Notes: generated by a model from the letters alone, not told the origin. DNA of 64,000 nt from Eleginops maclovinus (GCF_036324505.1 NC_086368.1:496001-560000), one strand, 5' to 3'. Positions 13,901 through 44,440 are shown, counted from the stretch's first letter. Numbers and translations are program-made.

Positions 13901-15275
13901 CTGGCAATTATACCTGAATACATCCTTTAAATAATGCATTTATATATGTATATATTTGCAGACAGAATTATCAGGATGTTTTTAAATGACTAGCTAGGAA
14001 AATTGTGGAAAAAGGGAATTTAGTTTATACTATCTCATCAGCTTGCTACCGTGATGCTTTTTGGGGTGTTCCCTCTCCTGTAGTGTGTTCTGTAGGTGTG
14101 AGTGCATGTAAATGGTTTGCAAAGGCTAAATTCCCTGTGTTCTCTCTAGAGGGAGTTTCTCTCCCCACTCTGCCTGAAACGCACTCCTATTGGTCAGGGC
14201 TCTTACACATTGTACATGATAGGCTAGGGGGCGGGACATTTCTAAGCTGTTGGCCAAACAAAACAGAGCTGGGATTTTTGCACAGATGCAAAACAAGAAC
14301 ATTACAAAGCAAAAAGGTAGACTTCTTTGGAATGTCTGTTGTAGAAAATAAATCAAACATTGTTCTTTGAAAAAAAACGAACTTCTGCTGCCACCTGTCT
14401 ATAGCTATCACAGAATGACAAGGTTGCAGCAGGGAAAACAGTCCTACCTGGCATCACATTTGTGCCCACTGCTTTTTCTTTCCAAAGATTTTGGGCATAC
14501 ACATAAAAAACGTATCCAGAAAAAGAATGATGGAATAATGACGATGATTTAACAGCAAGCGATGATGTTTTAACTCTCACCTTAATACACCAATGATGCA
14601 TGAGTTAAAAAATACATTATTCTGCTGTCAGCAGATTTTGTATTTCATTATCAATATGTAGGTAGCCCATTTTGCGTTGTTGGGCAGAATAAAAAATGTA
14701 AAACCATGGTGAACGCCCAAAGGTTTAATACATTTAAAAACATTTAGAAGCCGTTGGTGTGCTCTTGACATGTAGCTGGAGTGTGCTCTGCAGTCTGGGA
14801 ATCAAACAACTTTTCCACCAGGCCTTGATCACGCTCACATTAATAATACTCTCAGTTGGGTGGGCTCACTTCACTCATGACAGTCATTTCCTTGATGTGT
14901 GTCAAAGATTAACGATGAAGTGTTGTTTTCCACTTCCAAACTCTCAGGCTCACCAAAGGTTAAGGAAACATGGCACCATCACACAGAGCCTCAGTGTTTG
15001 TCGGGACGCACCGTTTACTTCTCAATCATCCATACGTTCATTTTATGCTGGCACAATACTGTAAGACAACGCTTTTTAAAATAGTTTCCTGTCACCCTAT
15101 CACTGAAGAATCTATTAGCACTCCCCTCAAAAAAAAAAAAAAACCTTTTCAGAAGAATAGTCCTTCATCGACCTGTTGGAGCAGCCGTATGTGATGGAGG
15201 CTCATCTCTCTAGGACACTCCAATGATGCACAATGACAGTCAAATCATTGTATACTTCCAGGAATAAAGGGTGCG

Positions 15276-15344
15276 CGTGTGTGTGTGTGTGTGTGTGTGT
15301 GTGAGTGTGTGAGTGTGTGAGAGTGTGAGAGTGTGAGAGTGTGA

Positions 15345-15417
<73 letters not shown>
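15276..15417. repeat. (GT)n-(GAGTGT)n-(GA)n compound microsatellite
   Basis: GT units grade through GTGAGTGT units into about 30 GA units. The minus-strand ORF across it is a repeat artefact. Confidence 0.95.
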
Positions 15418-15419
<2 letters not shown>

Positions 15420-17199
15420 CTTCCTATGGTTGACAGAGCAGGTAATCCACGCAGAGGCAAGCAGCTTTAAAGCTGCAGGTCTGCCTAAAAACTGTCAGTG
15501 AGGTAGTGGCCCCAGGGCCCCTACTCATTTGTAGATCTCAAGCTTTACCAGTCTGTTGGCAGAGGAATCACCACACATTATTACTTATGTCACCACTGAA
15601 CTCAGAAGAATGGGATGCATAAATGGCAGAGCAGAGTTGAACCAAATTCTTTGAGTTACTTTGCATCCCTGCACGGCCACACAAAGGCAAAGCTAACCTG
15701 ACATTCCTGTGTAATTAACACATCTCTCACATGGCACGTTTCTCTTGACCACTTGGGACTCCCATACAGGACCGGAGGCTTTCAAAGCAGCCGTTCACAT
15801 CTGTGATCACTGAGTGGCGCAGCGTGGCCCTGAAGGCAGTCAGATTGTAACACTCTGCAGGCATTGTTTTTAATACACTGACATTTAAATTGTGATCCCA
15901 CTTGCCCTTTAGAGGGGAACAACTGCACTGGTGGAAGTGACAAACCAACAAGGAGGAAAATAATTGAAGTTCCTGACATTTTGCATTAAACTTGTTGCAA
16001 AAACATAGCATATAGAACATTCTAAAATTGGACAAATTCATTTGTATTTAGAAACTATGGAAACATTTGTAATTGCTTTTTCAGTTCCGTTGCTTATCTC
16101 ACAAGGGCAATTTGTCCAAATATTAATAGTAAATGCGCACATTTGAAAATACAATTTAAAATTAGAGCACAAAGGAAAGAGACTAAGTTTAATTCCAGTG
16201 AAATCAGTGTCTCTGAGGACACACCGTGTTTCATTGGCTGATGTCGGAGCTTGTGCTAACAATTACCTAACAATAACAACTCACTTTGATGCTAACCAGG
16301 GTGGAAACAGGGTCATGACCTTTAACACAATCCCAGATCTGATGGAGAAATGAAATGGAACATAAACATGGGGAAATGCACATTCCCTTGAAGACCGCCA
16401 TAAGAGTCTAATCAACTTTGTCCTGATGCGTTTTAATTAGCGGGTATACAAATGATTATTAATAGTATTAATGTGTGGAGGATTCACATAACTTCTATTT
16501 TCATAGGATCACTTAACTGACTCATTTTAGTAGGAGACACTAATGTTGAACGTCCTCATTAATGTACATTGAGTGTGTTTTAACTTTGACTCCTCATATG
16601 CAAATCATACTAAAATATTGCTGCTTTATGTATTTGTGTACACACATACACAGCATGGAGACGTGCTGTCTGACGCTCACACTGCCCAGCGCAGTCACAG
16701 GACACAAGGAATGGGTTTTCCATGAATGTAGGTTAACACTCGTGCTAAGGATGGTGTAAAAAACTGGACAGCACTTTTACGTTAATACATTTTTAATGGT
16801 GTTGGCTTTGGCTTGGTTTTAATTAATGACTTGGCTAAAACAGCTGCTTAAGCTCTGAGAGACCAGACCCTGAAGTGAGTGCAGAACCTGGATCACTTTA
16901 TGGACTTGATGCTCCCTCAGAGCAGGACACACGTTCAGTCGTCACAACAGACGCCGTTACGGTGCGAGTGGGAGAGGAACACATTACAAGGTAGGTTTTA
17001 CACAGTAACTGTATTGCAAAAGTAAACAAAGCGGACAATCATATCATTTACAACAATATGTTTGTTCCTCAGGATTTGTCGATGTCTTAAAAAAGTGAGC
17101 AATGATCTCAAACAGAATAGTCTAAATACAGAAAAATATAGATTCAGCTCAAAAAGGATTGTAAATACTTACTAGTACTGCAGATAACAGTAAGGGAAG
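15418..17199. other. Non-coding, no recognised feature
   Basis: No exon seen. About 16390-16520 holds several ATTA/TAAT cores (TTTTAATTAGCGGG, GATTATTAATAG) and is a weak candidate regulatory block. Confidence 0.35.
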
Positions 17200-18051
17200 A
17201 CAGCTACAACAGGTACGATCCGCTGTCTGGCACAGCAGATGCATTTAATAGGTCGGACATACAAAAATAAATCACAACAAAACAACACGCATATTGTACA
17301 AATAAAAACCTGAAAATGTGCCCCGCTGACAGTTGGATGGGAGCGCATCTCATCTGTGAGAAGTGGACGCATGGAGTACATGTGTGACTAAAACATTGCT
17401 GCTATACAGTACACAGCGCGTTACACTGAATATGACCTGACCAGAAAAAAAGGGTGTGATTATAACTGTAATATTACCAAGAAGAATAATAACACTTTGG
17501 ACATGTTTCCTATCATAACATTGACATTGAGAGAAGACAGTATGGAGATAAAAATGTGTGCTAATGGAGATCCTCGTGTGTAAAATTTTCCTGATGTCCC
17601 CTAACACACACGCATCCTAGAAAAGGAAAAGAAAAGGAAAGGGAAAACAACAACTGTCTGCTAAGGGAAATTTCACAAGTTGATGAAATAATTAAAAAGA
17701 ATACTCTTAAGAATTTTACAAGTATAAAAAGCTACAAACATTAATAAATTACATCACTGACACATAAACACTTCACAAGGTGCTAGTAAAATAATTCCGA
17801 AAGCCTTCATGATACTACAAGTGGAACAAGAGGCTGGTAGCAGAAACACAGTTTCCTTTTTTCCTGTTATATCAGTGTCCTCCAAGCTGTGTCTGTTGTT
17901 CAAACAGAATCACAATACAATTAGCTTTGTGTATGTAAGGCCATATGACAATACAATGTATTATTTCTTCAGTTGTTTTCCAGACAACACCTTTGCATCT
18001 AATGGGGGTTCAACGAAGTTCTGCCTTTAAAAAATGTAATCAAAATCAAAG

Positions 18052-18094
<43 letters not shown>

Positions 18095-18819
18095 ACATTT
18101 TTTTTGCAAATCTGGTAGAAATGTAGAATTAAGCCTTAAGGAAAAGCAAGGATAGAAAAGCAGTCATTTAACAGGCTATGTACAAGCTACATTCTATATA
18201 CTGTACTGTGTGAAGGTGCTGCCTGGGAAACCAAGAGAAGAGAGAAAGTATCCCCATGTGACTGCACACCTGACATAGATGAGGCTTATCATTGGCTACA
18301 GCGCCACCTACTGTCGCACATCCTATGCTTTTCATTTCCAGACACTTGTGCTTTACAGTTGAAGTAGCTTCCTGTCTGTGACTCCAATCCAATAAAAACG
18401 TGAAGTGTGAACATAATGAGAGAAAAGGAGGGGAGGGGTGTTAATCATCAGTGTGGCAATGATAAGCTGCATCCATATAGGAAGAAATATTGAGTCGAAT
18501 CCCCACACCCTGACTCAAGCGCACATGCAACTGAATACATGCAAGGGATACTTTCAGATCCTGGAATGACTGCAATGTGTTTTAATTCATCTGTTTGCAA
18601 CCCCTGATAAACTGACAGCTGTAGTAAAATGAGACATGTTCTCTTAAAAAATATTTATAGTAGGTTCTGTACATCTTAATATCTGAAAGTTATAAAGTAT
18701 AAGTAGAGGCAAAAACCTATTTGAGTGATGTTCTTCATAGAAATTGAAAAATGCATGATCTTTTCTTCCATCGTTGGATTTAATCAGTGAACGGGGGTTC
18801 CCAGTCCGTCTGCTGCATG
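17200..18819 (-). other. Probable phf2 3' UTR (end not defined)
   Basis: AT-rich sequence directly downstream of the stop. I see no canonical AATAAA on the minus strand here; ATTAAA variants occur near 18780, 18580 and 17237, so the end is a guess. An (AT)n tract sits at 18055-18096. Transcript data would be needed to place the polyadenylation site. Confidence 0.35.
18055..18096. repeat. (AT)n microsatellite
   Basis: About 20 uninterrupted AT units inside the probable phf2 3' UTR. Confidence 0.95.
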
Positions 18820-35941
<17,122 letters not shown>

Positions 35942-37530
35942 CTGAAACAGAATCATGGTTTAAACTTTAGGAATGTGAGCATGAAGAAGGTTCTGCAGAG
36001 TGTGCTGACGCTGCTGTGTTGCGAGGTCTGCAGTCACAGCATGTTTTAACAGCAACATGAAAAACATTTAAAGTCATGAACACATCAAAGCTTTTTATGG
36101 TCATCAATGCTAAGTTTCATATGTTGAAATGAAAACTGCGTGACCTATTAACCCTCTCTCATGGTTTTTGAGGTGAGAGTTTCATTAACCTTAAGAAAAA
36201 CAATTCCATCATCTCAGTTTGAGTCTGAAAGCACGCATTCAATTCATTAAGATCAAGCAAAACCTCTTCAGTATCGAGCAAACAATATGACATTTTCCAG
36301 GCTACTGGTCTGTCAATCAAAATCTGAGTAGCCAATGGGGACGCACCCCTGAAAGTCCCGCCCACACAAGAGGTTTGTGCCAGAATTGCAAACAAAAAAT
36401 AACAGAGCACAAATGAGAGAGCAAGAGTCTGATCAGTGAGAAGAGAACTGTAAACAAAAACAAATATATATTATAACAGTTAAAAAGACTAATAGTTTAC
36501 ACAAGTTATTTGTTTGCATGTTATAGTTTTTTTAATACATTTTTTTTTGCTTGACAGTTTTTTTTTCTCTCTCAAACTCTTATTTTTGTTTCATACTGAA
36601 GAAGTTTAGCTTGATCTAAATTGCACAAACCCGACTCAATGCTGCTGCGTTGAGGAGTTAAACTCGTGTTTATTGCAAAATTTCAAGTTATCAACTTAAG
36701 GCCTTCTGAAGTCAAGAGAAACTCACATAACTACCTCAGAATCTGTAGATTTGTATTGTTTACTTCTGTATCACTGAGTCAGTCAAATGATTCTTTAATT
36801 TTAAGAAAATACATCACAGCACTAAAGTGTTAACATTAGCTTACTGCCATTATTATACTACTAATATATTATATTATGATAAAATAACCAAAATTGTCTT
36901 CAGTTTCACCACAGGTTAGCTAGTACAGTGAGGCCAGTGAACGCCTCATCTCATTTTTGAAACACTGAAACTGAATTGGCTTGAAAGCCAAATAAACATC
37001 CTGTTTTAGGATCTGTTGGCTTATCCATGACGTGATTGATTGTCGTGAATGCCATGAACGTGTTTGATTGAGAACTCTAAAGTAAATGGGACACATTATA
37101 CACACTTATGTCTCACTTCTTCTGGTTAGGCTCTAGCAGCGCTGGAGAAAATGAGTTTTATTGGAGATCATTTACAGCTACACTGCGCTCATGGGATGGT
37201 TTTACAGCATCGTCTGCTAGGGACTGCAGGATGACATGTGACAACAAAATCTCATTTATTTATTTATCGTTATTTGGTAGGGACAGATACAATATACATT
37301 GACAGACTGAAAACAGCTATCCGATGCAAGTATCGTAGTGCATATAGCGAATGCTAGTTTGCAACACTCGTCCCTAGAAGTGCTTTTATGGAACTAGGAA
37401 ATTACAACAGTGAGGTAAAATAGAGTTAAACAGAATACAGCAAGATACTGAGACTCATTATAAAATCATGATGCAGTCCAGCTGCTCAGACAGCAGCAGC
37501 TCCTCACAGCTCCAGACATTGCTTTAAATT
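35942..37530. other. Presumed phf2 intron 1, no recognised feature
   Basis: AT-rich. No PHD-encoding exon 1 (CxxC and WFHG codons) seen on the minus strand here. A short ATTTATTTATTT-type stretch at 37254-37270 could be the end of a small retroelement. Confidence 0.4.
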
Positions 37531-37578
37531 CTAAAATATATCCATCCATCCATCCATCCATCTTCTCCCGCTTTTCCG

Positions 37579-40539
37579 TCAGGGTCGCAGAGGTAACAGC
37601 TCCAGCAGAGAGCCCCAAACTTTCCTTTCCCTGGCCACATCAACCAGCTCTGACTGGGGGATTCCAAGGCGCTCCCAGGCCAGCGAAGAGATATAATCCC
37701 TCCACCTGGTCCTAGGTCTACCCCTCGGTCTCTTCCCAGCTGGACGTGCCTGGAACACCTCCCTAGGGAGGCGCCCAGGTGGCATCCTCACTAGGTGCCC
37801 GAACCACCTCAAATGGCTCCTTTCAACGCGAAGGAGCAGCGGTTCTACTCCGAGTCCCTCCCGGATCACTGAACTTCTCACCTTATCCCTAAGGGAGATG
37901 CCAGCCACCCTGCGGAGAAATCCCATTTCGGCCGCTTGTATCCGCGATCTCGTTCTTTCGGTCATGACCCATCCTTCATGACCATAGGTGAGGGTAGGAA
38001 CGAAGATGGCCTGGTAGACACACGGTGCGGTAAAGCGACTGCAGTACTGCTCCCGCTGCTCCGATTCTCCGGCCCATCTCACGCTCCATTGTTCCCTCAC
38101 TCGAGAACAAAACCCTGAGATATTTGAACTCCTTCACTTGGGGTAAGGCTTCATTCCCTACCTGGAGTGGACCGTCCATCGGTTTCCTGCTGAGAACCAT
38201 GGTCCAGCAGTGGCTCAGTCAGTAGGGGCTTGGACTGGGAATCGTAGGGTTGCTGGTTCAAGTCCCCAAACAGACTTGAAATATGGAAAGTGGACTGCTA
38301 CTTGGAGAGGTCCCAGTTCACCTCCTGGGCCCTGCCGTGGTGCCCTTGAGCAAGGCACCGGACACCTCCAATCCCCCCTGCCCATTGCTCCCCGGGCGCT
38401 GCACAATAGCTGCCCACTGCTCCTAGTACTAGGATGGGTTAAATGCAGAGGACCAATTTCACTGTGTGTGCTCTGCTGTGTGCATGTATGTGACAATAAA
38501 GAGGGTTTTATCCTCAGATTCTATTCTATCAGATTTGGGGGTGCTGATCCTCATCCCAGCCGCTTCACACTCGGCCGCGAACCGATCCAGTGAGTGCTGA
38601 AGGTCACAGACCGATGAAGCTATTAGGACCACATCATCTGCAAAAAGCAGTGGTGCAATCCTTAGCCCACCGAATTGCAGACCCCCTCCCCCACGACTAC
38701 GCCTCGAAATCCTGTCCATGAATATCACAAACAGGATTGGTGACAAAGCGCAGCCCTGGCGGAGGCCAACCGTCACCGGAAATCGGTCCGACGTGCTGCC
38801 GAGGACCCTGACACAGCTCTCGCTTTGAGAGTACAGAGATTGGATGGCCCTGAGACCCCCTCACCCCATACTCCCGCAGCACCTCCCACAGTATCTCCCT
38901 GGGAACCCGGTCATACGCCTTCTCCAAATCCACAAAGCACATGTAGACCGGATGAGCGTACTCCCAGGCCCCCTCCAGGATCCTTGCGAGAGTGAAAAGC
39001 TGGTTTGTCGTTCCACGACCAGGACGAAAACCGCATTGTTCCTCTTCAATCTGAGGTTCGACAATCGGCCAGACCCTCCTTTCCAGCACCTTAGAGTAAA
39101 CTTTCCCGGGGAGGCTGAGTAATGTGATGCCTCTGTAATTGGCACACACCCTCTGATCCCCCTTTTTAAAAAGAGGAACCACCACCCCTGGTCTGCCACT
39201 CCTTCGGTACTGTTTCCGACTTCCACGCAATGTTGAAGAGACGTGTCAACCATGACAGTCCCTCAACACCCAGAGCCTTCAGCATTTCTGTGCGGATCTC
39301 ATCCACCCCCGGGGCTTTGCCACTGTGGAGCTGTTTAACTACCTCAGTGACTTCCCCCCGTGAAATTGGAATTGATCCCCCTTCATACTCCAACTCCGCC
39401 TCTAACATAGAGGGCAGAGTTGTCGGATTCAGGAGTTCCTCAAAGTGTTCCTTCCACCGCCCTAACACACTATCAGTTGAGGTCAACAGCGTCCCATCCT
39501 TACTGTACACAGCTTGGATGGTTCCCTGCTTCCCCCTCCTGAGGTGTCGGACGGTTTTCCAGAACAACTTTGGTGCCGACCGAAAGTCCTTCTCCATGGC
39601 TTCTCTGAACTTCTCTCACATCCGCTGCTTTGCCTCGGCCACGGCTGAGGCTGCTGCCTTTCGGGCCCGTCGATACATTGCAACTGCGTCAGGAGTACCC
39701 AGGGATAACATATCCCGGAGGGCCTCCTTCTTCAGTCGGACGGCTTCCCTGACCACCGGTGTCCACCAGGAGGTTCGAGGGTTACCGCCCCTTGAGGCAC
39801 CTAAAACCTTGAGACCACAGCTCCCCGCCGCAGCTTCGGCAATGGAGGCTTTGAACACCACCCACTCTGGTTCAATGTCCCCAGCCTCCACAGGAATGCC
39901 TGAAAAGCTCCGCCGGAGGTGTGAGTTGAAGGCCTCCTGGACTTGGGACTCCACCAGACGTTCCCAGTTCACCCGCACTACACGTTTGGGCTTACCAGGT
40001 CTGTCCAGAGGCTTCCCCCGCCACTCGACCCAACTCACCACCAGATGGTGATCAGTTGACAACTCTGCCCCTCTCTTCACCCGAGTGTCCAATACATGCG
40101 GCCTCAGGTCCGATGATACGATAACAAAATCGATCATGGACCTTCTGCCTAGGGTGCTCTGGTACCACGTACACTTATGAGCATCCTTATGTTCGAACAT
40201 GGTGTTTGTTATGGCCAATCCATGACTAGCACAGAAGTCCAGTAACAAACCACCACTCCGGTTCAGATCAGGGGGGCCATTCCTCCCAATCACGCCCCTC
40301 CAAGTGTCTCCATCATTGCCCACGTGTGCGTTGAAGTCTCCCAGCAAGACTAAGGAGTCCCCTTCAGGAGCCCCATACAGGACTTCTTTCAGAGTCTCCA
40401 AGAAGGCCGAATACTCTGAACTGCTGTTTGGTGCATAGGCACACACAACAGTCAGAGTTTTCCCCCCCATGACCCGCAGGCGTAGGGAGGCGACCCTCTC
40501 GTACACTGGGGTAAACTCCAACAAAGCGGCACTCAACAA
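37579..40539 (-). pseudogene. RTE LINE ORF2 (endonuclease plus reverse transcriptase), broken
   Basis: On the minus strand, 40539-39616 encodes an APE-type endonuclease ([25 protein letters not shown]); such proteins are often annotated as craniofacial development protein 2-like. 39597-38700 encodes the RT fingers (SGKAPGVDEI, FRPGRGTTNQ, FVDLEKAYDRV). 38776-38540 holds the catalytic LLFADDVVLIA. 38100-37579 is the C-terminus. Frame breaks occur near 39600, 39180, 38780 and at the SINE, so this copy is dead, although the blocks are well preserved. Confidence 0.9.
38203..38530 (+). mobile_element. tRNA-derived SINE, full-length, inside the RTE LINE
   Basis: The head CAGTGGCTCAGTCAGTAGGG through GGTTCAAGTCC has A-box-like and B-box sequences. 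The body is shared with 19203-19492. The tail is ACAATAAAGAGGGTTTTATC plus an ATTCTA-type end. The LINE sequence resumes on both sides (MVLSRKPM upstream, STPKS downstream), so the SINE inserted after the LINE. Confidence 0.88.
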
Positions 40540-40550
40540 CTAAAATATAT

Positions 40551-41030
40551 ATTTTTTTTGTAAAAGGTAATCATATATTGTTAATCTATAGTAAGTTTCT
40601 CTCCTAAAAACAGTTATAATTTAAAAAAACGTTCAATCAAAAGCTTCAAAATACATTATTTGGAAAATAAAGGTTGATAAAGGTGGCAGTTATGCAAAGT
40701 GACTGCAAACATGCCCACCATTTCCACAATGTGGATGCGGCCTAGGGCCGGCAAAACCATGGATCATCATCATCATCATCATCCTTATCATCTTCTTCTT
40801 TACTTTTATAGCAAATTACAAACCAATGTTTAAAATGTGCATGCTGCCCCCTACTGTACCGGAGTGTGTGACATCAAGACTGAAAGACAATTTCTTTAAA
40901 TGATATATTTAAGACAAAAAATGAAAAATAATAAACTATGCTATATTCTACAAATTAAACCTGTATTGTTCAAATATTTAATATTTAAATCCCTTTGAAG
41001 CTGAAGCTGTTTTCCCCAATCTCTGACAAT
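40551..41030. other. Short stretch with (ATC)n, no gene
   Basis: AT-rich, with a (CAT)n tract at 40763-40783. Nothing else recognised. Confidence 0.5.
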
Positions 41031-41039
41031 CCTTTTTGA

Positions 41040-44000
41040 CTCCACTCCCCTCCTTTTGCTCTCAGCATATTCTCCAGTCATCTACGACCTCATCACACAT
41101 GTTCAACCACCTCCATAAAATAAGAAATCTCACATTTATCTGAAGGTGGCCTTTTCTTTATGAATAATGTATCAATGTGTCCTAATCTCAACCTAGAGAA
41201 AATAATCTTCTTTTCAAAATGTCCCTTTAAACTTTGATACTCTGACAAACTGTTGAAAATGTTTATACTCTATTCGTTCCAGATATCTTGCCATGATTTA
41301 ATTATTCCCCATTGAATTAATGATTTTACCTCTGATCTCCCAAAACAAGTTTCTAAAATGTTATTATTTTTATTTAAATCCCTTTTAATAAGTTTGTGTG
41401 CAACCTAATTTCCCTTTGTTCCCACAAAAGCCGGTATCCAACAAAGATATTCCAAGCTGTTCAATATTCAGTAGTGACACATAAATTGAAAGATCCTCTT
41501 CAACAGTTTGATCTGATTTATACGTGTTATTGCTGCTGCTGAATCTGAACATGAAACTGTCTTGATAGGTTTAACCTCCAATACCCACTGGACACTAAAT
41601 ATAAGTGCTGTCATTTCTGCTGTGTATACTGATGATCTGTTTGATATTCTCTTAGAAATGTGTTTGTTCAATTCTGGAATATACAATCCCACTCCTATAT
41701 GCTCATTACTTGAATGTTTGATCCATCTGTAATGAATATTTATATGGTTAATGTTTTTTTTGTTGTTGTTTAAACTCATCTCTGTCCACTCTCTCCTCTA
41801 TTGTATTAGTTCAGTATTTACCTTAGGTTCTGGAAATATCCATGGAGGTGTATTGCTAATAATGATTGCTGGAACATTATATAATGTTGTAATGTTTTAC
41901 TTTGATATCAATGTCCCATCCAAAACCTTTCCCTAAAAAAATCAGCTGTCTTGATTTCCTCCTCACTGAATTCTTGTCCAGTAGGTTAGTGATAACGTAT
42001 TCCTCCTTCATTTAAATGGAAGTGTTCCTGATTCAAAAAGCAAAACATCACTATCTGTGATTGTGCCTGCTCCCACATGGAGTCTTGTTGCTCTGGATGT
42101 ATTCTGTCGAGCTTTTCAAGAGGACTTTTTGCTGCTGCTTCATACAGCATGCAACCATGATCCAGACAGGATCCATCAGAGCTAGTAATGCTGCCCATTC
42201 AAATCCTGCCACAGCTCCTTAAATGTATTACCTTTTTGGATCTCAATAAAAGCAATAAGATTTTTTCATGTATATTTTTTATCAATCCATAAACCCAGAT
42301 ATTTGAAAACTCTTCCTCTTTCCATAGGGGTAGAGTATGGATCACGTCCTAGTCCAGGACCTATTTGTTTTTTAGTGGTAAGAATGTAGTTTGATTTTGT
42401 TGCTGAAAGGTTGAATCCCCAATCGAAAGACCCTCTCTGAATATTGCTTTCTGGTAACATTTTATTACGTATGCAATATGTGTACCCCTCTTCCATATTG
42501 TTCCATCATCTGCATTAAGATATGACTGTATACCTGTTCCTGTATTTTCAAAATGTAATTATGATGTTAAAGAGTATCTGGCTGATGCCATATTTCTGAA
42601 CCTAATTAAGCTTTAAAAAATCTGTTAGATATAAGGCCTTCCACCAATACCTATCCTATTCATTTAAAGGAAAAGCCCTTCTCTCCACATTGAATCATAA
42701 GCTTTTTCAATTTTGAAAAATACGATAGCCATTACTTCCTTCATTTTGATGGTCCAGACCAGGTAACGTAAAAACCACTCAAATAATAACTAACAAGCAC
42801 TAACCGGGGGACACAAGGAACAGGAGCAGAAACACAGACAGGAGCAGGCAGGATACAGAGACGACTGTCGCACAAAGAACATAAGGGAGGACAGGCCTAA
42901 ATACACACAAGACTAACAACAGAGACACAGCTGGGGAGGGGAGGTGAAACACAGGGGTCACAGGGTTCACACTCAGAGGGAGAACACAGGAAGTAAAACC
43001 AGACAAGACACAAGGAGGAAAATAATTTCAAAATAAAACTGGAATGGTCAACAGAAACCCCTTATCATGACAGCTAGCTTCCATTTATGAGGTGATGTGA
43101 GGTGATGTTCCCTAATTTGGAACATTTCTATTGCTTCTCCTGGAAGAAGTTTAACATATGTGATCTTCCCCTGGAGCAGAAATCTTGCTAACGCCATTTT
43201 TATTTCCATGGTAGTAAATTGCATATCCAATTATCCATGGTTGAACTAACTTCTATCTTTTTTTAATGTATCTGTTCATTATTTTTTTTAAATGTCTTCT
43301 TTCTTTGGGTTTGGTGTATTTCAGTAAGGGGATTGCACTAGGACCCTGGCAAATACCTTTCCTGGAATGTTCCATACATGACCCCACATCATCTCTTCCT
43401 ATTAATCGACAAAACTGTTACCAGGGGTTATTTTTTAGTAGTTTTGATCATTTCCGTGCTATGGCTCTCTTTCGTTTACATTATATCAAATTTTAGAAAT
43501 TCTAATTATTTCTGTGTTTTCTGAGAGCACATTTTCTTTCTTTTATAGGCCATGTTAGACTCTTCAATCCACCATGGTACAATTCCATTGTTTTGTGTTA
43601 TCACTAGCACATTCATCTGCATTACTATTCATTTTAATGTGACGGGAATACAACATTCCTTAAATATCTCCCATTAAGCCTTTTGAAAACACCATCAATA
43701 TAGGAGTACTTTCCTGGATGTATTTTAGGTATTTTTAGTATTAATATTAGGAAAGTGATCACTATCAATAATATCACTGTATGTTTTCCATTCACATAAA
43801 CTTGATATATTTGCAGGAACCAATGTTAAATCAATGCATGAGTTAACTCCATTCCTGGATCCTATCCTTTCTTTAATCACTGCTCCATTGTTATCACTGT
43901 GATCTCTTCCCCATACAGGATTGGATCATCGAAGTCTCCATACCACAGGTCAGGTTGGCTTTGCTTTCCCAGAATTTCCTCAAACTTTGGATAAGTCAAG

Positions 44001-44440
44001 AGTATGAGAGGGGTTTTAGAAATTGTATTATCTTGTCTAATAGAAATCTATCCTGCTATTCCTACTGAGGCTTTGCTTCCTTTTCATTATCGACCCTCTT
44101 AACGGCCTCTGCATATGTTTAACATCTAAACATTTGGGATTTCTCTTGCATGATCCTGTACTTCACGATCCTCCAAGCTGCTCTGTGATGTGATCTCCTC
44201 CACAATTCCAACATCTGTCCCACATTGCCCAAAAGCATGATTCCTTCCACATCGGGCATCTTTCTTTACACTGAGAGTATGTTCTTTGGCATTTAAGCAT
44301 CTTAAAGCAGGAGGAATATACTTCCTTACTAGGTAGATAAATAAGGCTTGCATAACTTTCTTTGGGATTTTGAGGTTCAAAATCCATGATTACTGAAAGC
44401 CTTTCTACAATTCCCAAATTATTTTAGAAGTAATGTCTCT
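41040..44440 (-). pseudogene. I-clade (I/Nimb-like) LINE, heavily decayed
   Basis: Pieces in the right order on the minus strand. 44417-44126 is the ORF1 zinc-knuckle region (CFKMLKCQR, ERCPMW, RCWNCGGDHI). About 43990-43790 is the endonuclease with a WYGDFDDP motif and NSCIDLTLV. About 42720-42660 is the RT block FFKIEKAYDSMW. 42496-42266 is the RT end (FKYLGLWIDKK). 41779-41468 is an RNase H domain (VYTAEMTALIFSVQW, SCSDSAAAI). An RNase H after RT plus CCHC knuckles points to the I group. It has many stops and an unrelated repeat at about 42770-43080. Confidence 0.75.

Larger units (their letters stand above)
7372..15275. other. Long non-coding stretch downstream of phf2
   Basis: No recognisable exon on either strand. 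It includes microsatellites at 7762-7785 and 7882-7905. The stretch at about 7970-8120 (ATTTAAAATGAATCACAAAT, TAATCACC, ATTAGG motifs) and one at about 10620-10800 look like conserved developmental non-coding DNA in base composition. This is an impression that needs alignment. Confidence 0.35.
37531..40550 (-). mobile_element. RTE/Rex3-like LINE, about 3 kb, 5'-truncated
   Basis: An exact 11-bp target-site duplication CTAAAATATAT lies at 37531-37541 and 40540-40550. The 3' end is a GATG-repeat tail. Its last 600 bp are nearly identical to the copy at 24612-25225. A SINE sits inside it at 38203-38530. The 5' end is cut within the endonuclease domain. Confidence 0.93.

Noticed and set aside
14005..14370. 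121-codon ORF
   Set aside because: No recognisable domain, and overlapping ORFs on the other strand are as long. Consistent with chance in non-coding DNA.
15245..15460. 71-codon minus-strand ORF of Ser-Leu repeats
   Set aside because: Translation of the (GA)n/(GT)n microsatellite.
38203..38280. Possible tRNA gene
   Set aside because: It has A- and B-box-like sequence but is the head of a SINE with a second dispersed copy, and it lacks a clean cloverleaf and terminator.
39230..40051. 273-codon plus-strand ORF
   Set aside because: Antisense shadow of the RTE endonuclease/RT coding on the minus strand, which has clear catalytic motifs.
42770..43080. ACAGGAAGTAAAACCAGACA-type repeat within the I-like LINE
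   Set aside because: It looks like a dispersed fish repeat interrupting the LINE, but I could not define its ends or class, so it is not listed as an element.
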